From Arthrobacter sp. SX1312 (GTDB taxonomy: Bacteria > Actinomycetota > Actinomycetes > Actinomycetales > Micrococcaceae), in the NCBI RefSeq assembly GCF_002929295.1, contig NZ_PJIM01000001.1, positions 1,169,398-1,233,397 of the forward strand: a DNA stretch of 64,000 nt, read 5' to 3'. The notes below the pieces were generated by a model that had not been told where the DNA came from, made no database searches, and was given only the letters and a program-made list of their open reading frames with translations. Position 1 is the stretch's first letter, and each line of letters opens with the position of its first letter. Shown piece after piece: positions 8,338 to 16,957 of this stretch. The position numbers and the translations under genes are program-made.

Positions 8338-10458
8338 ATGCGAATGATGAGCAGGCGCACCCGCGTCTCTGCTGTGCTGGGCGCCGTCGTGGCGATCCCA
8401 CTGGTCTCGGGCACCGCGGCGTTCGCCGACGAACCGATCACCTTCCCGTCCGGGGACTACGTGATCGACAATGCCGGAGTGCTCAGCCCCGAGGAGGAGA
8501 GCGAACTCGAAGCCGCCGTCGCAGACCTGCAGGCGTCGGAGGGATTCACCGTCCGGGTGGCCTACGTCGACACCTTCGAGAACCCGAGCAACGCCGGGCA
8601 GTGGGCGGAGGAGGTCGCCATCGCGAACGCGTCGTCCGCCGACGAGGCCGTCCTGGCCGTCGCGGTGGACCAGCGTGAGGTGGGGTTCGTGGCCGGAGAG
8701 CAGTCGGGGATCTACCCCTCGGTTCAGGAGATCCGCACCAGCTACGTCATCCCGGAACTGCAGGCCGATGACTGGCTGGGAGGCGGTCTCGCAGCGGTGG
8801 AGGGGGTCGATCAGGCGCTCGCCGGCGGGACCGGCGGTTCCCCGGGTGACGGGACGTCCCAGGACGGCGGCGGTTCGGGCGGCAGTGGCCTCGGCGGCCT
8901 GGTGCTCGTCGGCGGGCTCGTCGCCGTAGCGGGTGCCGGCGGCTACATGCTGCTCAAGAGGAGCGGCGCCGGCAGCGCGCAGCGCAAACGCGAGGAATAC
9001 GGCTACGGGCCGGTACCGTCCTCCGAGGGCGAGATCGTGGATCCGCTCGCGGCCCTGAGCGTGGAGGACCTGCGCAAGCGGGCGGGCAGCCTCCTGATCG
9101 CCGCCGACGACGCCATCAAGTCCAGCGAGCAGGAGCTCGGCTTCGCGGAGGCGCAGTACGGGGCCGAGGCCATCGCCACGTTCTCCCAGGACATCGCGAC
9201 CGCGAAGCAGCACATGGGCGAGTCCTTCAAACTCCAGCAGCAGCTCGACGATCACATCCCGGACACCGAGCAGCAGCAGCGCCAATGGCTCGGGGAGATC
9301 ATCCGCCGGTGCGAGGACGTGAATGCCTCCCTGCAGGAGCACAAGGAGGACTTCGACGCGCTGCGCGAGCTCGAGCGGAACGCACCGGACGCCCTGCGCC
9401 GTGCGCAGTCCGCCGCCGACGAGGCCGGCCGGCGGTTCTCCGCCGCCGAGGGGACCCTGCGGACCCTGCAGGCCCGCTACCTCGAGTCCGCCACCACCCA
9501 GGTATCCGACAACATCGAGCAGGCCCGCGAGCGCCTGGCCTTCGTCGGCAGCGCGGCCACCGAAGCGCAGGCGCGGATGGCCCAGGGAGACACCGGGCGT
9601 GCCGTCGTCGCCGTCCGCGCTGCCGAGGAGTCGGTACACCAGAGCACCGTCCTGCTCGATGCGATCGACAAGCGCGCGGAGGAACTGGGCGGCGCCGAGC
9701 GCGAGCTCGACCGCGCGCTGCCCGACAGCGAGCAGGACCTCGCGCAAGCCCAGGCCATGGACCGCACGGGGCAGTACCGCGACCTCGCCGGACCCATTGC
9801 GGCCCTCCAGGCCGCCGTCGCGACGGTGCGCCAGGAGCGGCAGAACGGGCGCAGCAATCCGCTGGCCCTGCTCCAGCGCCTGGAGGCGGCACAAGCACAG
9901 CTCGACGCCGCGCTCGGTGGCGTGCGCGACCAGGCGGAGAACACCCGGCGCGCACAGGACGCCCTCCAGCACGCGCTGATCGCGGCGCAGTCGAGCATCT
10001 CCGGGACCGCCGACTACATCCGTGCCCGTCGCGGCGGCGTGGGCAGCGAAGCCCGGACTCGCCTGGCCGAAGCCGAACGCAACTTCGACTACGCCGTCGA
10101 CCTCCAGCGCTCGGACCCGGTGACCGCGCTGTCCCACGCCCAGCAGGCGACCATGCTCGCCGAGCAGGCAGCCCAGCTCGCGGAGCAGGACGTCGACGGT
10201 TTCGGCGGCGGAGGCATGGGCATGGGCGGCCGGTACGGAGGCCGCGGCGGCGACGGGATGGGCGGCGCCCTCCTCGGCGGCATCCTGCTCGGCGGCCTGC
10301 TCAACGGCGGTGGCTTCGGCGGCGGGCACCACGACGTCGGCGGCTTCGGAGGCGGCTTCGGAGGTGACGGCGGGAGCTTCGGCGGAGGCGGCTTCGGCGG
10401 CTTCGGCGGAGGCGGGGGCGGCTTCGGGGACTTCGGCGGCGGCTTCGGCGACTTCTAG
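8338..10458 (+). CDS. TPM-domain membrane protein with long coiled coil and Gly-rich tail
   Basis: A 706-residue protein. A signal peptide (1-30, AFA before DEP) leads into a TPM domain (about 35-160: DNAGVLSPEEESELEAAV, then VAVDQREVGFVAG) outside the membrane. A Gly/Ser linker and one membrane helix (185-206) follow. The C-terminal part would be cytosolic: an alpha-helical, Glu/Ala/Gln-rich region (about 235-620) that looks coiled-coil, then a glycine-rich tail with repeated G-G-F-G units (about 620-706). TPM domains occur in photosystem II repair and bacterial envelope proteins; the biochemical role here is unknown. It is followed after 54 bases by pspA, so the two probably form an envelope-stress operon. 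The ATG at 8338 has AAGGG upstream; an ATG three codons on is possible. Confidence 0.8.
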   Translation: MRMMSRRTRVSAVLGAVVAIPLVSGTAAFADEPITFPSGDYVIDNAGVLSPEEESELEAAVADLQASEGFTVRVAYVDTFENPSNAGQWAEEVAIANASSADEAVLAVAVDQREVGFVAGEQSGIYPSVQEIRTSYVIPELQADDWLGGGLAAVEGVDQALAGGTGGSPGDGTSQDGGGSGGSGLGGLVLVGGLVAVAGAGGYMLLKRSGAGSAQRKREEYGYGPVPSSEGEIVDPLAALSVEDLRKRAGSLLIAADDAIKSSEQELGFAEAQYGAEAIATFSQDIATAKQHMGESFKLQQQLDDHIPDTEQQQRQWLGEIIRRCEDVNASLQEHKEDFDALRELERNAPDALRRAQSAADEAGRRFSAAEGTLRTLQARYLESATTQVSDNIEQARERLAFVGSAATEAQARMAQGDTGRAVVAVRAAEESVHQSTVLLDAIDKRAEELGGAERELDRALPDSEQDLAQAQAMDRTGQYRDLAGPIAALQAAVATVRQERQNGRSNPLALLQRLEAAQAQLDAALGGVRDQAENTRRAQDALQHALIAAQSSISGTADYIRARRGGVGSEARTRLAEAERNFDYAVDLQRSDPVTALSHAQQATMLAEQAAQLAEQDVDGFGGGGMGMGGRYGGRGGDGMGGALLGGILLGGLLNGGGFGGGHHDVGGFGGGFGGDGGSFGGGGFGGFGGGGGGFGDFGGGFGDF

Positions 10459-10512
10459 CCGCCCTCGGGCGGCCGGACACAAGGATCATTCGCAGAATCG
10501 AAAGGGAAATCA

Positions 10513-11331
10513 ATGGTAAAGCAGTCGATATTCGGCAGGATGGCTCAACTGACCCGGGCCAACATCAATGCGTTGCTCGACCAGGCGGAGGATCCGCAGA
10601 AGATGCTGGACCAGATGGTCCGGGACTTCACCAACAGCATCGCCGAGGCGGAGAGCGCCGTCGCCCAGACCATCGGCAACCTGCGGATGATGCAGGACGA
10701 CTACAACGAGGACATCGAGAACGCCCGCAGCTGGGGCAACAAGGCCCTCGCCGCCTCCCGCAAGGCCGATGAGTACCGCGCTTCCGGCGACACCGCCGAC
10801 GCCCAGAAGTTCGACAACCTCGCCAAGGTCGCGATCCAGCGTCAGATGGCGTCGGAGAACGAGGCGAAGGGCGCCGAGCCGACCATCGCCTCCCAGACGG
10901 AGATCGTCGAGAAGCTCAAGACCGGCCTGAACCAGATGAGGGGCAAGCTCAACGAGCTCACGGTCAAGCGTGACCAGCTGATCGCCCGCTCGCGCACCGC
11001 GCAGGCCCAGCAGCAGGTGCACGACGCCGTCAAGAGCATCGACTTCATGGACCCGACGAGCGAGGTGGGCCGCTTCGAGGAGAAGATCCGTCGTGAGGAG
11101 GCCAAGGTCCGCGGTCAGCAGGAACTAGTATCGTCCAGCCTGGATGCCCAGTTCGAGAGCCTCGAGGACCTCGGGGAGCAGACCGAGATCGAAGCCCGCC
11201 TCGCGGCGCTGAAGTCCGGCTCCGGGTCGCAGTCCGCGATCGGCCAGGGCGCCGACAGTGATGCCGACGCCGCCATCGACCCGAGCGCCTCCACCGGCGC
11301 TCCGGCGACAAGGAGCGAGACCACCTACTGA
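10513..11331 (+). CDS. pspA: PspA/IM30 family envelope-stress protein
   Basis: A 272-residue, almost wholly helical protein of the PspA/Vipp1 (ESCRT-III-like) family. The N-terminal FGRMAQLTRANINALLDQAE and the following DPQKMLDQMVRDF match the amphipathic helix and first hairpin helix of the family. The coiled coil runs to about residue 215 and a disordered Ser/Asp/Ala tail ends the protein. PspA binds stressed inner membranes and limits proton leakage. It lies 54 bases after the TPM gene; a small hairpin (10458-10473) in the gap may modulate expression. GAAAGGG upstream of the ATG serves as ribosome binding site. A strong hairpin ends the operon. Confidence 0.92.
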   Translation: MVKQSIFGRMAQLTRANINALLDQAEDPQKMLDQMVRDFTNSIAEAESAVAQTIGNLRMMQDDYNEDIENARSWGNKALAASRKADEYRASGDTADAQKFDNLAKVAIQRQMASENEAKGAEPTIASQTEIVEKLKTGLNQMRGKLNELTVKRDQLIARSRTAQAQQQVHDAVKSIDFMDPTSEVGRFEEKIRREEAKVRGQQELVSSSLDAQFESLEDLGEQTEIEARLAALKSGSGSQSAIGQGADSDADAAIDPSASTGAPATRSETTY

Positions 11332-11373
11332 TCCGGTCCGGTCCGGCCGGTGACCGGTCAGGACCAGGATGGA

Positions 11374-11413
11374 CAGCAGGGGACCGCAGCCGTCAGGCTG
11401 CGGTCCCCTGCTG
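11374..11413 (+). terminator. hairpin terminator after pspA
   Basis: A perfect 18-bp stem (11374-11391 with 11396-11413) and a four-base loop, 43 bases after the pspA stop. No U-tract follows. Confidence 0.8.
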
Positions 11414-11445
11414 CGTCCGCGGCCCGGACTGTCGGAGCCCGCCGG

Positions 11446-11451
11446 TAGATT
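11446..11451 (+). promoter_or_regulatory. -10-like hexamer, leaderless photolyase gene
   Basis: TAGATT followed by six bases and the ATG at 11458. No Shine-Dalgarno sequence is present, which fits a leaderless message. Confidence 0.5.
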
Positions 11452-11457
11452 GAGTGC

Positions 11458-12849
11458 ATGGCTGTGACACTGGTGTGGTTCCGCGACGACCTTCGGATCT
11501 CCGACAACCCGGCGCTCGCCAGGGCGGCGGAGCAGGGCGACGACGTCGTCGCCTGCTACGTGCTCGATGATCGCACCGACGGCATCCGCCCCCTGGGTGG
11601 CGCGTCCCGCTGGTGGCTCCACCACTCGCTCGCCTCACTGGCCGGGTCCCTCGGCGAGCTCGGAATACCGCTCGTGCTGCGGCGGGGGGCGGCGGCGGAG
11701 GTCCTGCCGCAGCTCGTCGAGGAGTCGTCGGCGCGGTCGGTCCTCTGGAACCGGCGCTACGGTCTGGTCGAACGCACCGTGGATGCGACGCTCAAGACCT
11801 CCTTGACGGACCAGGGGGTCGAGGCCACGAGCTTCCAGGCCAACCTCATGTACGAACCGTGGGAGGTGGTGTCCGGCGCGGGCGAGGCCTACAAGGTGTT
11901 CACGCCCTTCTGGAGGGCCTGCCTCACGTTCAGGACCCCGCGCACTCCCCTGCCCGCTCCGACGTCCCTCAGGGGCCCGAAGCTGGCTTCCGACGATCTG
12001 GACGCCTGGGGACTGCTCCCGACCACGCCGGACTGGGCGCAGGGACTGCGGGAGACCTGGACACCGGGCGAGGCCGGCGCCCATGCCCGTCTGGACGACT
12101 TCCTCGACGGTGCCGCCCACGGCTACAAGGACAACCGCAATCTCCCCGCGGTCCAGGGCACCAGCATGCTCTCCCCCCACCTGCGCTTCGGCGAGATCAG
12201 CCCGTTCGAGGTCTGGCACGCGGCGCAGGACCACAAGGACAGCTCGACGGCGGAGGACATCCGTGTCTTCGGGTCCGAGCTCGGCTGGCGCGAATTCAGC
12301 TGGCAACTCCTGTACTTCAATCCCGAGCTCGCCACCGTCAACTATCGTCCCGAGTTCAATGCCTTCGCCTGGGAGAGTTCCTCGCAGTCGGAGCTGGAAG
12401 CCTGGCAGCGCGGCCGCACGGGCTACCCCCTGATCGATGCCGGTATGCGCCAGATGTGGGAGATCGGCTGGATGCACAACCGGGTGCGCATGGCGACGGC
12501 GTCATTCCTCATCAAGAACCTCCTGATCGACTGGCGCGTGGGAGAACGGTGGTTCTGGGACTGCCTCGTCGATGCCGATGCGGCGAGCAACGCCGCAAGC
12601 TGGCAGTGGGTGGCCGGATCGGGGGCGGATGCCAGTCCCTACTTCCGGATCTTCAACCCGGTGCTGCAGAGCAAGAAGTTCGACCGCGAGGGGCGGTATC
12701 TCCTCCGCTTCGTCCCTGAACTCGCCGACGCCGACAACATCCACGAGCCATGGAAGGGAGCGGCGCCCGGCTACCCCGAACCGGTCGTGGACCTCAAGGA
12801 GAGCCGGGAGCGGGCGTTGAGCGCCTTCAAGGCCCTCTCGCAGGGCTGA
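11458..12849 (+). CDS. phr: deoxyribodipyrimidine photo-lyase
   Basis: A 463-residue cryptochrome/photolyase family protein. The N-terminal alpha/beta domain (1-130, starting VTLVWFRDDLRISDNPAL) would hold the light-harvesting cofactor. The C-terminal helical FAD domain contains LSPHLRFGEIS, a conserved WREFSWQLLYF, GRTGYPLIDAGMRQM, the MHNRVRMATASFLIKNLLIDW core and NAASWQWVAGSGADASPYFR. These are the FAD- and lesion-contacting motifs of class I CPD photolyases. It would split UV-induced pyrimidine dimers with blue light. It has its own probable leaderless start and lies downstream of the pspA terminator, so it is likely monocistronic. Confidence 0.93.
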   Translation: MAVTLVWFRDDLRISDNPALARAAEQGDDVVACYVLDDRTDGIRPLGGASRWWLHHSLASLAGSLGELGIPLVLRRGAAAEVLPQLVEESSARSVLWNRRYGLVERTVDATLKTSLTDQGVEATSFQANLMYEPWEVVSGAGEAYKVFTPFWRACLTFRTPRTPLPAPTSLRGPKLASDDLDAWGLLPTTPDWAQGLRETWTPGEAGAHARLDDFLDGAAHGYKDNRNLPAVQGTSMLSPHLRFGEISPFEVWHAAQDHKDSSTAEDIRVFGSELGWREFSWQLLYFNPELATVNYRPEFNAFAWESSSQSELEAWQRGRTGYPLIDAGMRQMWEIGWMHNRVRMATASFLIKNLLIDWRVGERWFWDCLVDADAASNAASWQWVAGSGADASPYFRIFNPVLQSKKFDREGRYLLRFVPELADADNIHEPWKGAAPGYPEPVVDLKESRERALSAFKALSQG

Positions 12850-13243
12850 GCCCGCGTCCGGGTCCATCCCCTCCTGCGCCACCGGCGGCGCCCGCGATGC
12901 CGCGGCAGACCGAGACCCAGCAGTCCGGCCCACCCGATGGTTGACCGGACTTCTTCCGTGTCCGTCGAAGCCGTTCCCCCTACGTGGGGGCCCACGTCCC
13001 GCCGGGCGGCGCATCATCCGGCGCGGATGACCCTCCCCCGGCCCGGCGGCCGTGAGTCCCCTGCCGCCCGCCGACCACCATCCGCGTGCTCACCATCTTG
13101 GGGTGATGCGGGTGCAGCCGCCGTGCAGGATTCTCGGGGTGTACACATGGCCCGGCCTCGGGCAGGGCCACGGTGGACTACCCGCAAGGGCAGGTCCGGT
13201 AGCCAATGCGTCCCCCCGGGGGCCCGACCAAGGAGTAGTCAGC
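12850..13243 (+). other. 394-base gap, structured, no gene seen
   Basis: No frame here shows coding character that continues into a known family. The gap holds the terminator-like hairpin at 12922-12951, a short CCCCC/GGGGG hairpin at 12976-12990 and a C6/G5 run at 13211-13221, so the second half may be a structured leader of the gene at 13244. I see no convincing promoter. Confidence 0.4.
12922..12951 (+). terminator. imperfect hairpin after phr
   Basis: Two 13-base arms pair at 11 positions around a CGAT loop, followed by TCTTCC. It shares the left-arm sequence GTCCGGCCCACC with the hairpin at 20324-20361. Confidence 0.55.
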
Positions 13244-13681
13244 ATGTCGAACGACAGCAGGACCTCGACCACCAACTTCGACCAATCCACCTCCCGGCGC
13301 AGCGAAGGAGCCGTCGGCGTGACCGTCCTCGCCGGCACCCTGATGATCATGATCGGCGTCTTCCACGCCTTCCAGGGCATCGTCGCACTCCTGAACGACA
13401 CGTTCTACGTCGTGCTGCCCGAGTACGTCCTGGCGTTCGACATCACCACGTGGGGCTGGGTCCACCTCATCCTCGGCGTGGTCGTGGCGGTCGCCGGCGT
13501 GGCCCTGTTCCAGGGTGCGACCTGGGCCAGGACGGTCGCCGTCATCGTGGCCTGTGTCAGCATGGTCGCGAGTTTCGTGTGGATGCCCTACTACCCGCTG
13601 TGGAGCCTGACCGTCATCGCGCTCGACATCTTCGTCATCTGGGCGGCCGTCCTCCACGGCCGCGACATCGTGGCCGAGTGA
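13244..13681 (+). CDS. four-helix membrane protein, DUF7144-like
   Basis: A 145-residue integral membrane protein. After a 24-residue polar N-terminus it has four hydrophobic helices (about 25-48, 62-85, 90-108 and 112-133). The motif GVFHAFQGIVALLN, the DITTWGWVHLILGVVVAVAG helix and VWMPYYPLWSLTVIALDIFVI match a family common in actinobacteria now called DUF7144, of unknown function. The ATG at 13244 has AAGGAG seven bases upstream; a longer in-frame reading from 13052 has no family support. It appears monocistronic, with a weak hairpin (GGGTCCGCC arms at 13725-13733 and 13753-13761) after it. Confidence 0.7.
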   Translation: MSNDSRTSTTNFDQSTSRRSEGAVGVTVLAGTLMIMIGVFHAFQGIVALLNDTFYVVLPEYVLAFDITTWGWVHLILGVVVAVAGVALFQGATWARTVAVIVACVSMVASFVWMPYYPLWSLTVIALDIFVIWAAVLHGRDIVAE

Positions 13682-13845
13682 CAGACCGGGGCGGCTCCAC
13701 GCCGAGGTCCTCGTGAAGTGGTGAGGGTCCGCCGCCTCGACCTTCATGGACCGGCGGACCCCTCGCCGCCCCGAGCGCCCGGCAGGCCGGCCCGAATCCC
13801 AGGCGTACTCCCACGCCATCCTCCGACTCGAGAGGCGCAGTGCAG

Positions 13846-15237
13846 ATGCATGTCACCGAGACCCGAGACCAGGAAATCGCAAGGCTGTCGGCGGAGATCG
13901 CCCGGCTGCAGTCGCAGCTCCACGCCGATCCCGTCGGGACGCCACCGCCCGCACGCGTCCGCCGGACCGGACGTGGGCGGGCGTTCCTCGCCGTGCTGCT
14001 GATCGCGCTCGGGGTGCTCCTCGCCCCGCTCGCCGTCGTCGCGGCGTGGACGAAGGCCGAAGTCACCAACACCGACCAGTTCGTCGCCACCGTGTCCCCG
14101 ATCCTCGACGATCCGGCCTTCCAGACCTACCTGGTCGATGAGATCACCGCGGCCATCAACGAGAGCGTCGACATCGAGACGATCACCTCGGACCTGTTCG
14201 ACGGGATCGCCACCCTCGACCTCCCGCCGAGGGCCGCCACCGCGCTCCAGCTGCTCGAACAGCCGGCCGTGGAGGGTGCCCAGTCGCTGATCCGTTCCAC
14301 GACCGAGCAGCTCATCGCCTCCGACGCCTTCGAACAGGTGTGGGACCAGGCGCTGAGGAGAAGCCACGACGGGCTGACGTCCGCCCTCAGCGGAGACACC
14401 TCCGGCGCCGTCGTGATCAGCGACGCGGGCGAGGTAGGCATCCAGCTCGGACCGATCGTCGCCGCGGTCAAGGAGCAGCTGACGGCGCAGGGCTTCTCAC
14501 TGGCCGACCGCATCCCCGAGGTCGACCGCACGATCGTCGTGGCCCAGTCCGATGAGCTCGTCCAGGCCCGCTCGGCCTACCAGGCCGTCGACGTGCTCGG
14601 CCTCGTGCTCCCCTGGGTGAGCATCGCCCTGCTCGCCGCCGGCGTCCTCGTCGCACGGAGGAGGGCACGGGCGCTGATCTGGGCCGGTCTCGGTCTGGCG
14701 GTCGCGATGGCGTTCCTCGCCCTCGGCGTGGCCATCGGACGCGTCGCCACGGTCGCCGCGCTCTCACCGCAGTACATGCCGTCGGGCGCCGCCGAGGCGA
14801 TCTATGACGCCCTCGTCCCCCTGCTCTACTCGACGGCCCTCGCCGTCGGGGTGGCGGGCGTGACCACGGCCGTCGTCGCCTACCTCGCGGGGCCGTTCCG
14901 GGGCGCCGTGGCGGTGCGCCGCCTGACGGTCGACACGGCCAGGCGGGCACGCGCGGCGGCGGAGAGCAACGGAGCGACCACCGGAAGGTTCGGTGCGTTC
15001 CTCTACAGCTCGCGCCGGTACATCCGGATCGGGATCGCCGTCATCGGTGCGGCCATCGTGCTGTTCGTGAGGCCGCTGACGCCGGGGGTGACCCTCTGGA
15101 CGGCGGCCGCCGCGCTGATCGCCATCCTGCTGCTCGAACTGCTGCAACGGCCGCCGGCCGTCGAGGTGGACGTGCGGGTCGAGGGCGAGCCCGTCGTCGG
15201 CATGGCCCCGCCGGCGAGGGACACGCAGCGTGTTTGA
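13846..15237 (+). CDS. multi-pass membrane protein of unknown function
   Basis: A 463-residue protein (a GTG two codons upstream at 13840 is an equal start choice; AGAGG lies just before both). A short coiled-coil-like N-terminus (QEIARLSAEIARLQSQL) precedes one membrane helix (about 45-68). A roughly 180-residue soluble domain, probably extracytoplasmic, with conserved-looking NTDQFVATVSPILDDPAFQ follows. At least four more membrane helices lie between about 245 and 430. The layout resembles actinobacterial integral membrane proteins annotated only as hypothetical. The stop overlaps the next gene by eight bases, so the two are coupled. I do not recognise a specific function. Confidence 0.6.
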   Translation: MHVTETRDQEIARLSAEIARLQSQLHADPVGTPPPARVRRTGRGRAFLAVLLIALGVLLAPLAVVAAWTKAEVTNTDQFVATVSPILDDPAFQTYLVDEITAAINESVDIETITSDLFDGIATLDLPPRAATALQLLEQPAVEGAQSLIRSTTEQLIASDAFEQVWDQALRRSHDGLTSALSGDTSGAVVISDAGEVGIQLGPIVAAVKEQLTAQGFSLADRIPEVDRTIVVAQSDELVQARSAYQAVDVLGLVLPWVSIALLAAGVLVARRRARALIWAGLGLAVAMAFLALGVAIGRVATVAALSPQYMPSGAAEAIYDALVPLLYSTALAVGVAGVTTAVVAYLAGPFRGAVAVRRLTVDTARRARAAAESNGATTGRFGAFLYSSRRYIRIGIAVIGAAIVLFVRPLTPGVTLWTAAAALIAILLLELLQRPPAVEVDVRVEGEPVVGMAPPARDTQRV

Positions 15238-15607
15238 GGAGGTCGTCTCCGTCGGGGTCCTCGTCATCGAGGTCGTCGGCGCACTGATCATGATCGTCGG
15301 CGCCGGATTCGCCCTCGTGGCCGCGGTGCCGTCGATGCGGCGAGCGGATTCCCGAGGGAAGGCGTACGAGCGGTTACGCCGGAACGTGGGCCGTGCGATC
15401 CTCCTCGGGCTGGAGATCCTCATCGTCGCCGACATCATCCGCACCATCCTCGTCGACCAGACCCCGCAGAGCGTGGCGGTGCTCGCGGGCATCGTCGCGA
15501 TCCGCATAGCGCTCAGCTTCTCCCTCGAGGTGGAGATCGACGGCATCTGGCCCTGGGCGAAGTGGCGTGTCGCGGCCGCGCAGTCACAGGTCGAGCCAGG
15601 AGAATGA
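15230..15607 (+). CDS. DUF1622 membrane protein
   Basis: A 125-residue protein with three hydrophobic segments (about 5-32, 52-72 and 80-98), matching DUF1622: VIEVVGALIMIVGAGFAL, LRRNVGRAILLGLEILIVADIIRT and the conserved FSLEVEIDGIWPW near the end. The family has no known biochemical role. The GTG start lies inside the end of the previous membrane protein gene (eight-base overlap), implying translational coupling. It ends 75 bases before the convergent AmaP-like gene. Confidence 0.8.
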   Translation: MFEEVVSVGVLVIEVVGALIMIVGAGFALVAAVPSMRRADSRGKAYERLRRNVGRAILLGLEILIVADIIRTILVDQTPQSVAVLAGIVAIRIALSFSLEVEIDGIWPWAKWRVAAAQSQVEPGE

Positions 15608-15682
15608 CCGCGGCGCTCGACCCGGTCTGCTGCCCGTCACCCCCTCCGATCGTCGGTGGCCTCGGGGCGACGAGGGCTGTGC

Positions 15683-16303
15683 TCAGAGGACGGCAGTGCT
15701 GTCGTTGCGCTGCTGGTTCCCGACGGTGACCAGGACAGCGAGATTGCGCAGCGGTGTTTCCAGGGCCGTTTCGAGGTCTGCTGCCACGTCGGTGTGGATG
15801 AGGTGCAGCAGGTCCTGCAGGTCCGCACGGTCGTCGACGCGGACCGTGAGGAACAGATCGGGTTCGGTGGCGCTTCCCCTGAGTAACGCGTCCGCTCCGG
15901 TGACTCCGGGGAGTCGTAGCACATGGTTCTCGACGGCTTCGGCGAGGACTTTGGGCTCGCACCGCGTGTAACCGGTGCCTCCGTCGTCGGTGTGCAGCCG
16001 GAAGGTGCGGGCAGGATGCCGGCGTGGGACCTGTGCGAGTAGCCATAGCAGGGCCAGAAATCCGACGAGCACGGCGAGGGCTGTCAGGACGAGGGGCGCC
16101 GCGTCGGCCGTGAAGGCGTCACGGAGTCCGGCCGGAACCACCGTGTCGGAGGGTCGCGCGGGAATGAATCCGGCGTTCAGGGCCCCGGTGACGGTGGCGG
16201 CGGCCCCACTGGCCAGCAGGAGCCCGGCCGCGCCGAGGAGAAGGACGAGGAGCCCGATGATGGCCAGCCAGGTCCGGTTGAGCCGTCCGGCAGTTTCCCT
16301 CAT
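15683..16303 (-). CDS. AmaP-like membrane protein of the Asp23 operon
   Basis: A 206-residue protein. Two membrane helices near the N-terminus (about 12-31 and 70-90) enclose an outside loop. The C-terminal 100 residues are cytosolic, with alternating strands and helices (VLAEAVENHVLRLPGVTGAD, then LFLTVRVDDRADLQDLL). This order is that of the alkaline-shock membrane anchor AmaP, which tethers Asp23 to the membrane in Staphylococcus; similarity is of layout more than sequence. The ATG at 16303 is preceded by GAAGGA. An ATG at 16360 without ribosome binding site was rejected. It is the last gene of the reverse operon, 72 bases after the DUF6286 gene. Confidence 0.6.
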   Translation of the reverse strand: MRETAGRLNRTWLAIIGLLVLLLGAAGLLLASGAAATVTGALNAGFIPARPSDTVVPAGLRDAFTADAAPLVLTALAVLVGFLALLWLLAQVPRRHPARTFRLHTDDGGTGYTRCEPKVLAEAVENHVLRLPGVTGADALLRGSATEPDLFLTVRVDDRADLQDLLHLIHTDVAADLETALETPLRNLAVLVTVGNQQRNDSTAVL

Positions 16304-16375
16304 GAGTTCCTTCTTCCCTTGAATGCCGTCGTGAGTGGTGGGTGGTCCTCGGTCGGTCATCGCCGACGGGTGGCA

Positions 16376-16957
16376 TCAGTCGTTGGTCGTGCCGACGCGC
16401 ACCCTGATGACGGGTTTCGGCGTGATTCCCAGATCGTCCATCCTGGTGTCGAGGGACGCTTGGAGGCGGTTGCCGAGGTCGCCTGCGTCATGCAGCGGGG
16501 TGCGCACGCTGACGTCCATCCGCTTGGCAGTGGTCGTCACCGAGCTCCGGTCGACCCCGTCCATGCGATCGACGTGCGCTGCAGCGATCTTGCTGAGCCC
16601 GCGACGGGTGAGGACCGCCTCGGAGTTGCCTGCCCGACGGCCGTCCGGCTCGTTCAGTCGAACAGTGCTGTGCCGGCCCGGCAGCAGGGCTGCCAGGAGC
16701 AGGATCAGTCCGAGCAGGGCCGCGATGATCGATGCGGTGATCACGGTCGGGCTGTTCCAGGTCAGGGAAGCAGAGGCCTCGCGCCCTGAGCGAAGGAAGT
16801 CCGGCCAGGAGCCGGTCGCGATCCGGGTGATGCCCATCCACGCTCCGGCCACCGCTGCCGAGAGCAGGACCAGTGCCGTGAGCGTCGCGGGTAGCGAGCG
16901 GCTGGACCGTCGGTGCAGCGACTGCGTTCTGCTGGGTGGGGTGGCGGGGCGGCTCAT
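16376..16957 (-). CDS. DUF6286 membrane protein
   Basis: A 193-residue protein with a basic N-terminus, two membrane helices (about 22-43 and 70-92) and a soluble C-terminal domain. That domain reads TRRGLSKIAAAHVDRMDGVD, a SVTTTAKRMDVSVRTPL strand pair and a LGNRLQASLDTRM helix, matching DUF6286, a partner of Asp23 proteins in actinobacteria. The C-terminal half resembles the Asp23 fold itself, so it may assemble with its neighbours. Its ATG overlaps the stop of the Asp23 gene upstream by four bases, so the two are coupled. The function is not known; a role as a membrane anchor is inferred. Confidence 0.7.
   Translation of the reverse strand: MSRPATPPSRTQSLHRRSSRSLPATLTALVLLSAAVAGAWMGITRIATGSWPDFLRSGREASASLTWNSPTVITASIIAALLGLILLLAALLPGRHSTVRLNEPDGRRAGNSEAVLTRRGLSKIAAAHVDRMDGVDRSSVTTTAKRMDVSVRTPLHDAGDLGNRLQASLDTRMDDLGITPKPVIRVRVGTTND

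Noticed and set aside
8290-10482. 730-codon open frame antisense to the TPM gene
   Set aside because: It mirrors the coding phase of the TPM gene in very G+C-rich DNA, has a Gly/Val/Leu/Arg-rich shadow composition and no domain.
13052-13243. 64-codon N-terminal extension of the DUF7144-like protein
   Set aside because: It is Pro/Gly/Arg-rich without homology, while the ATG at 13244 has a well-placed AAGGAG.
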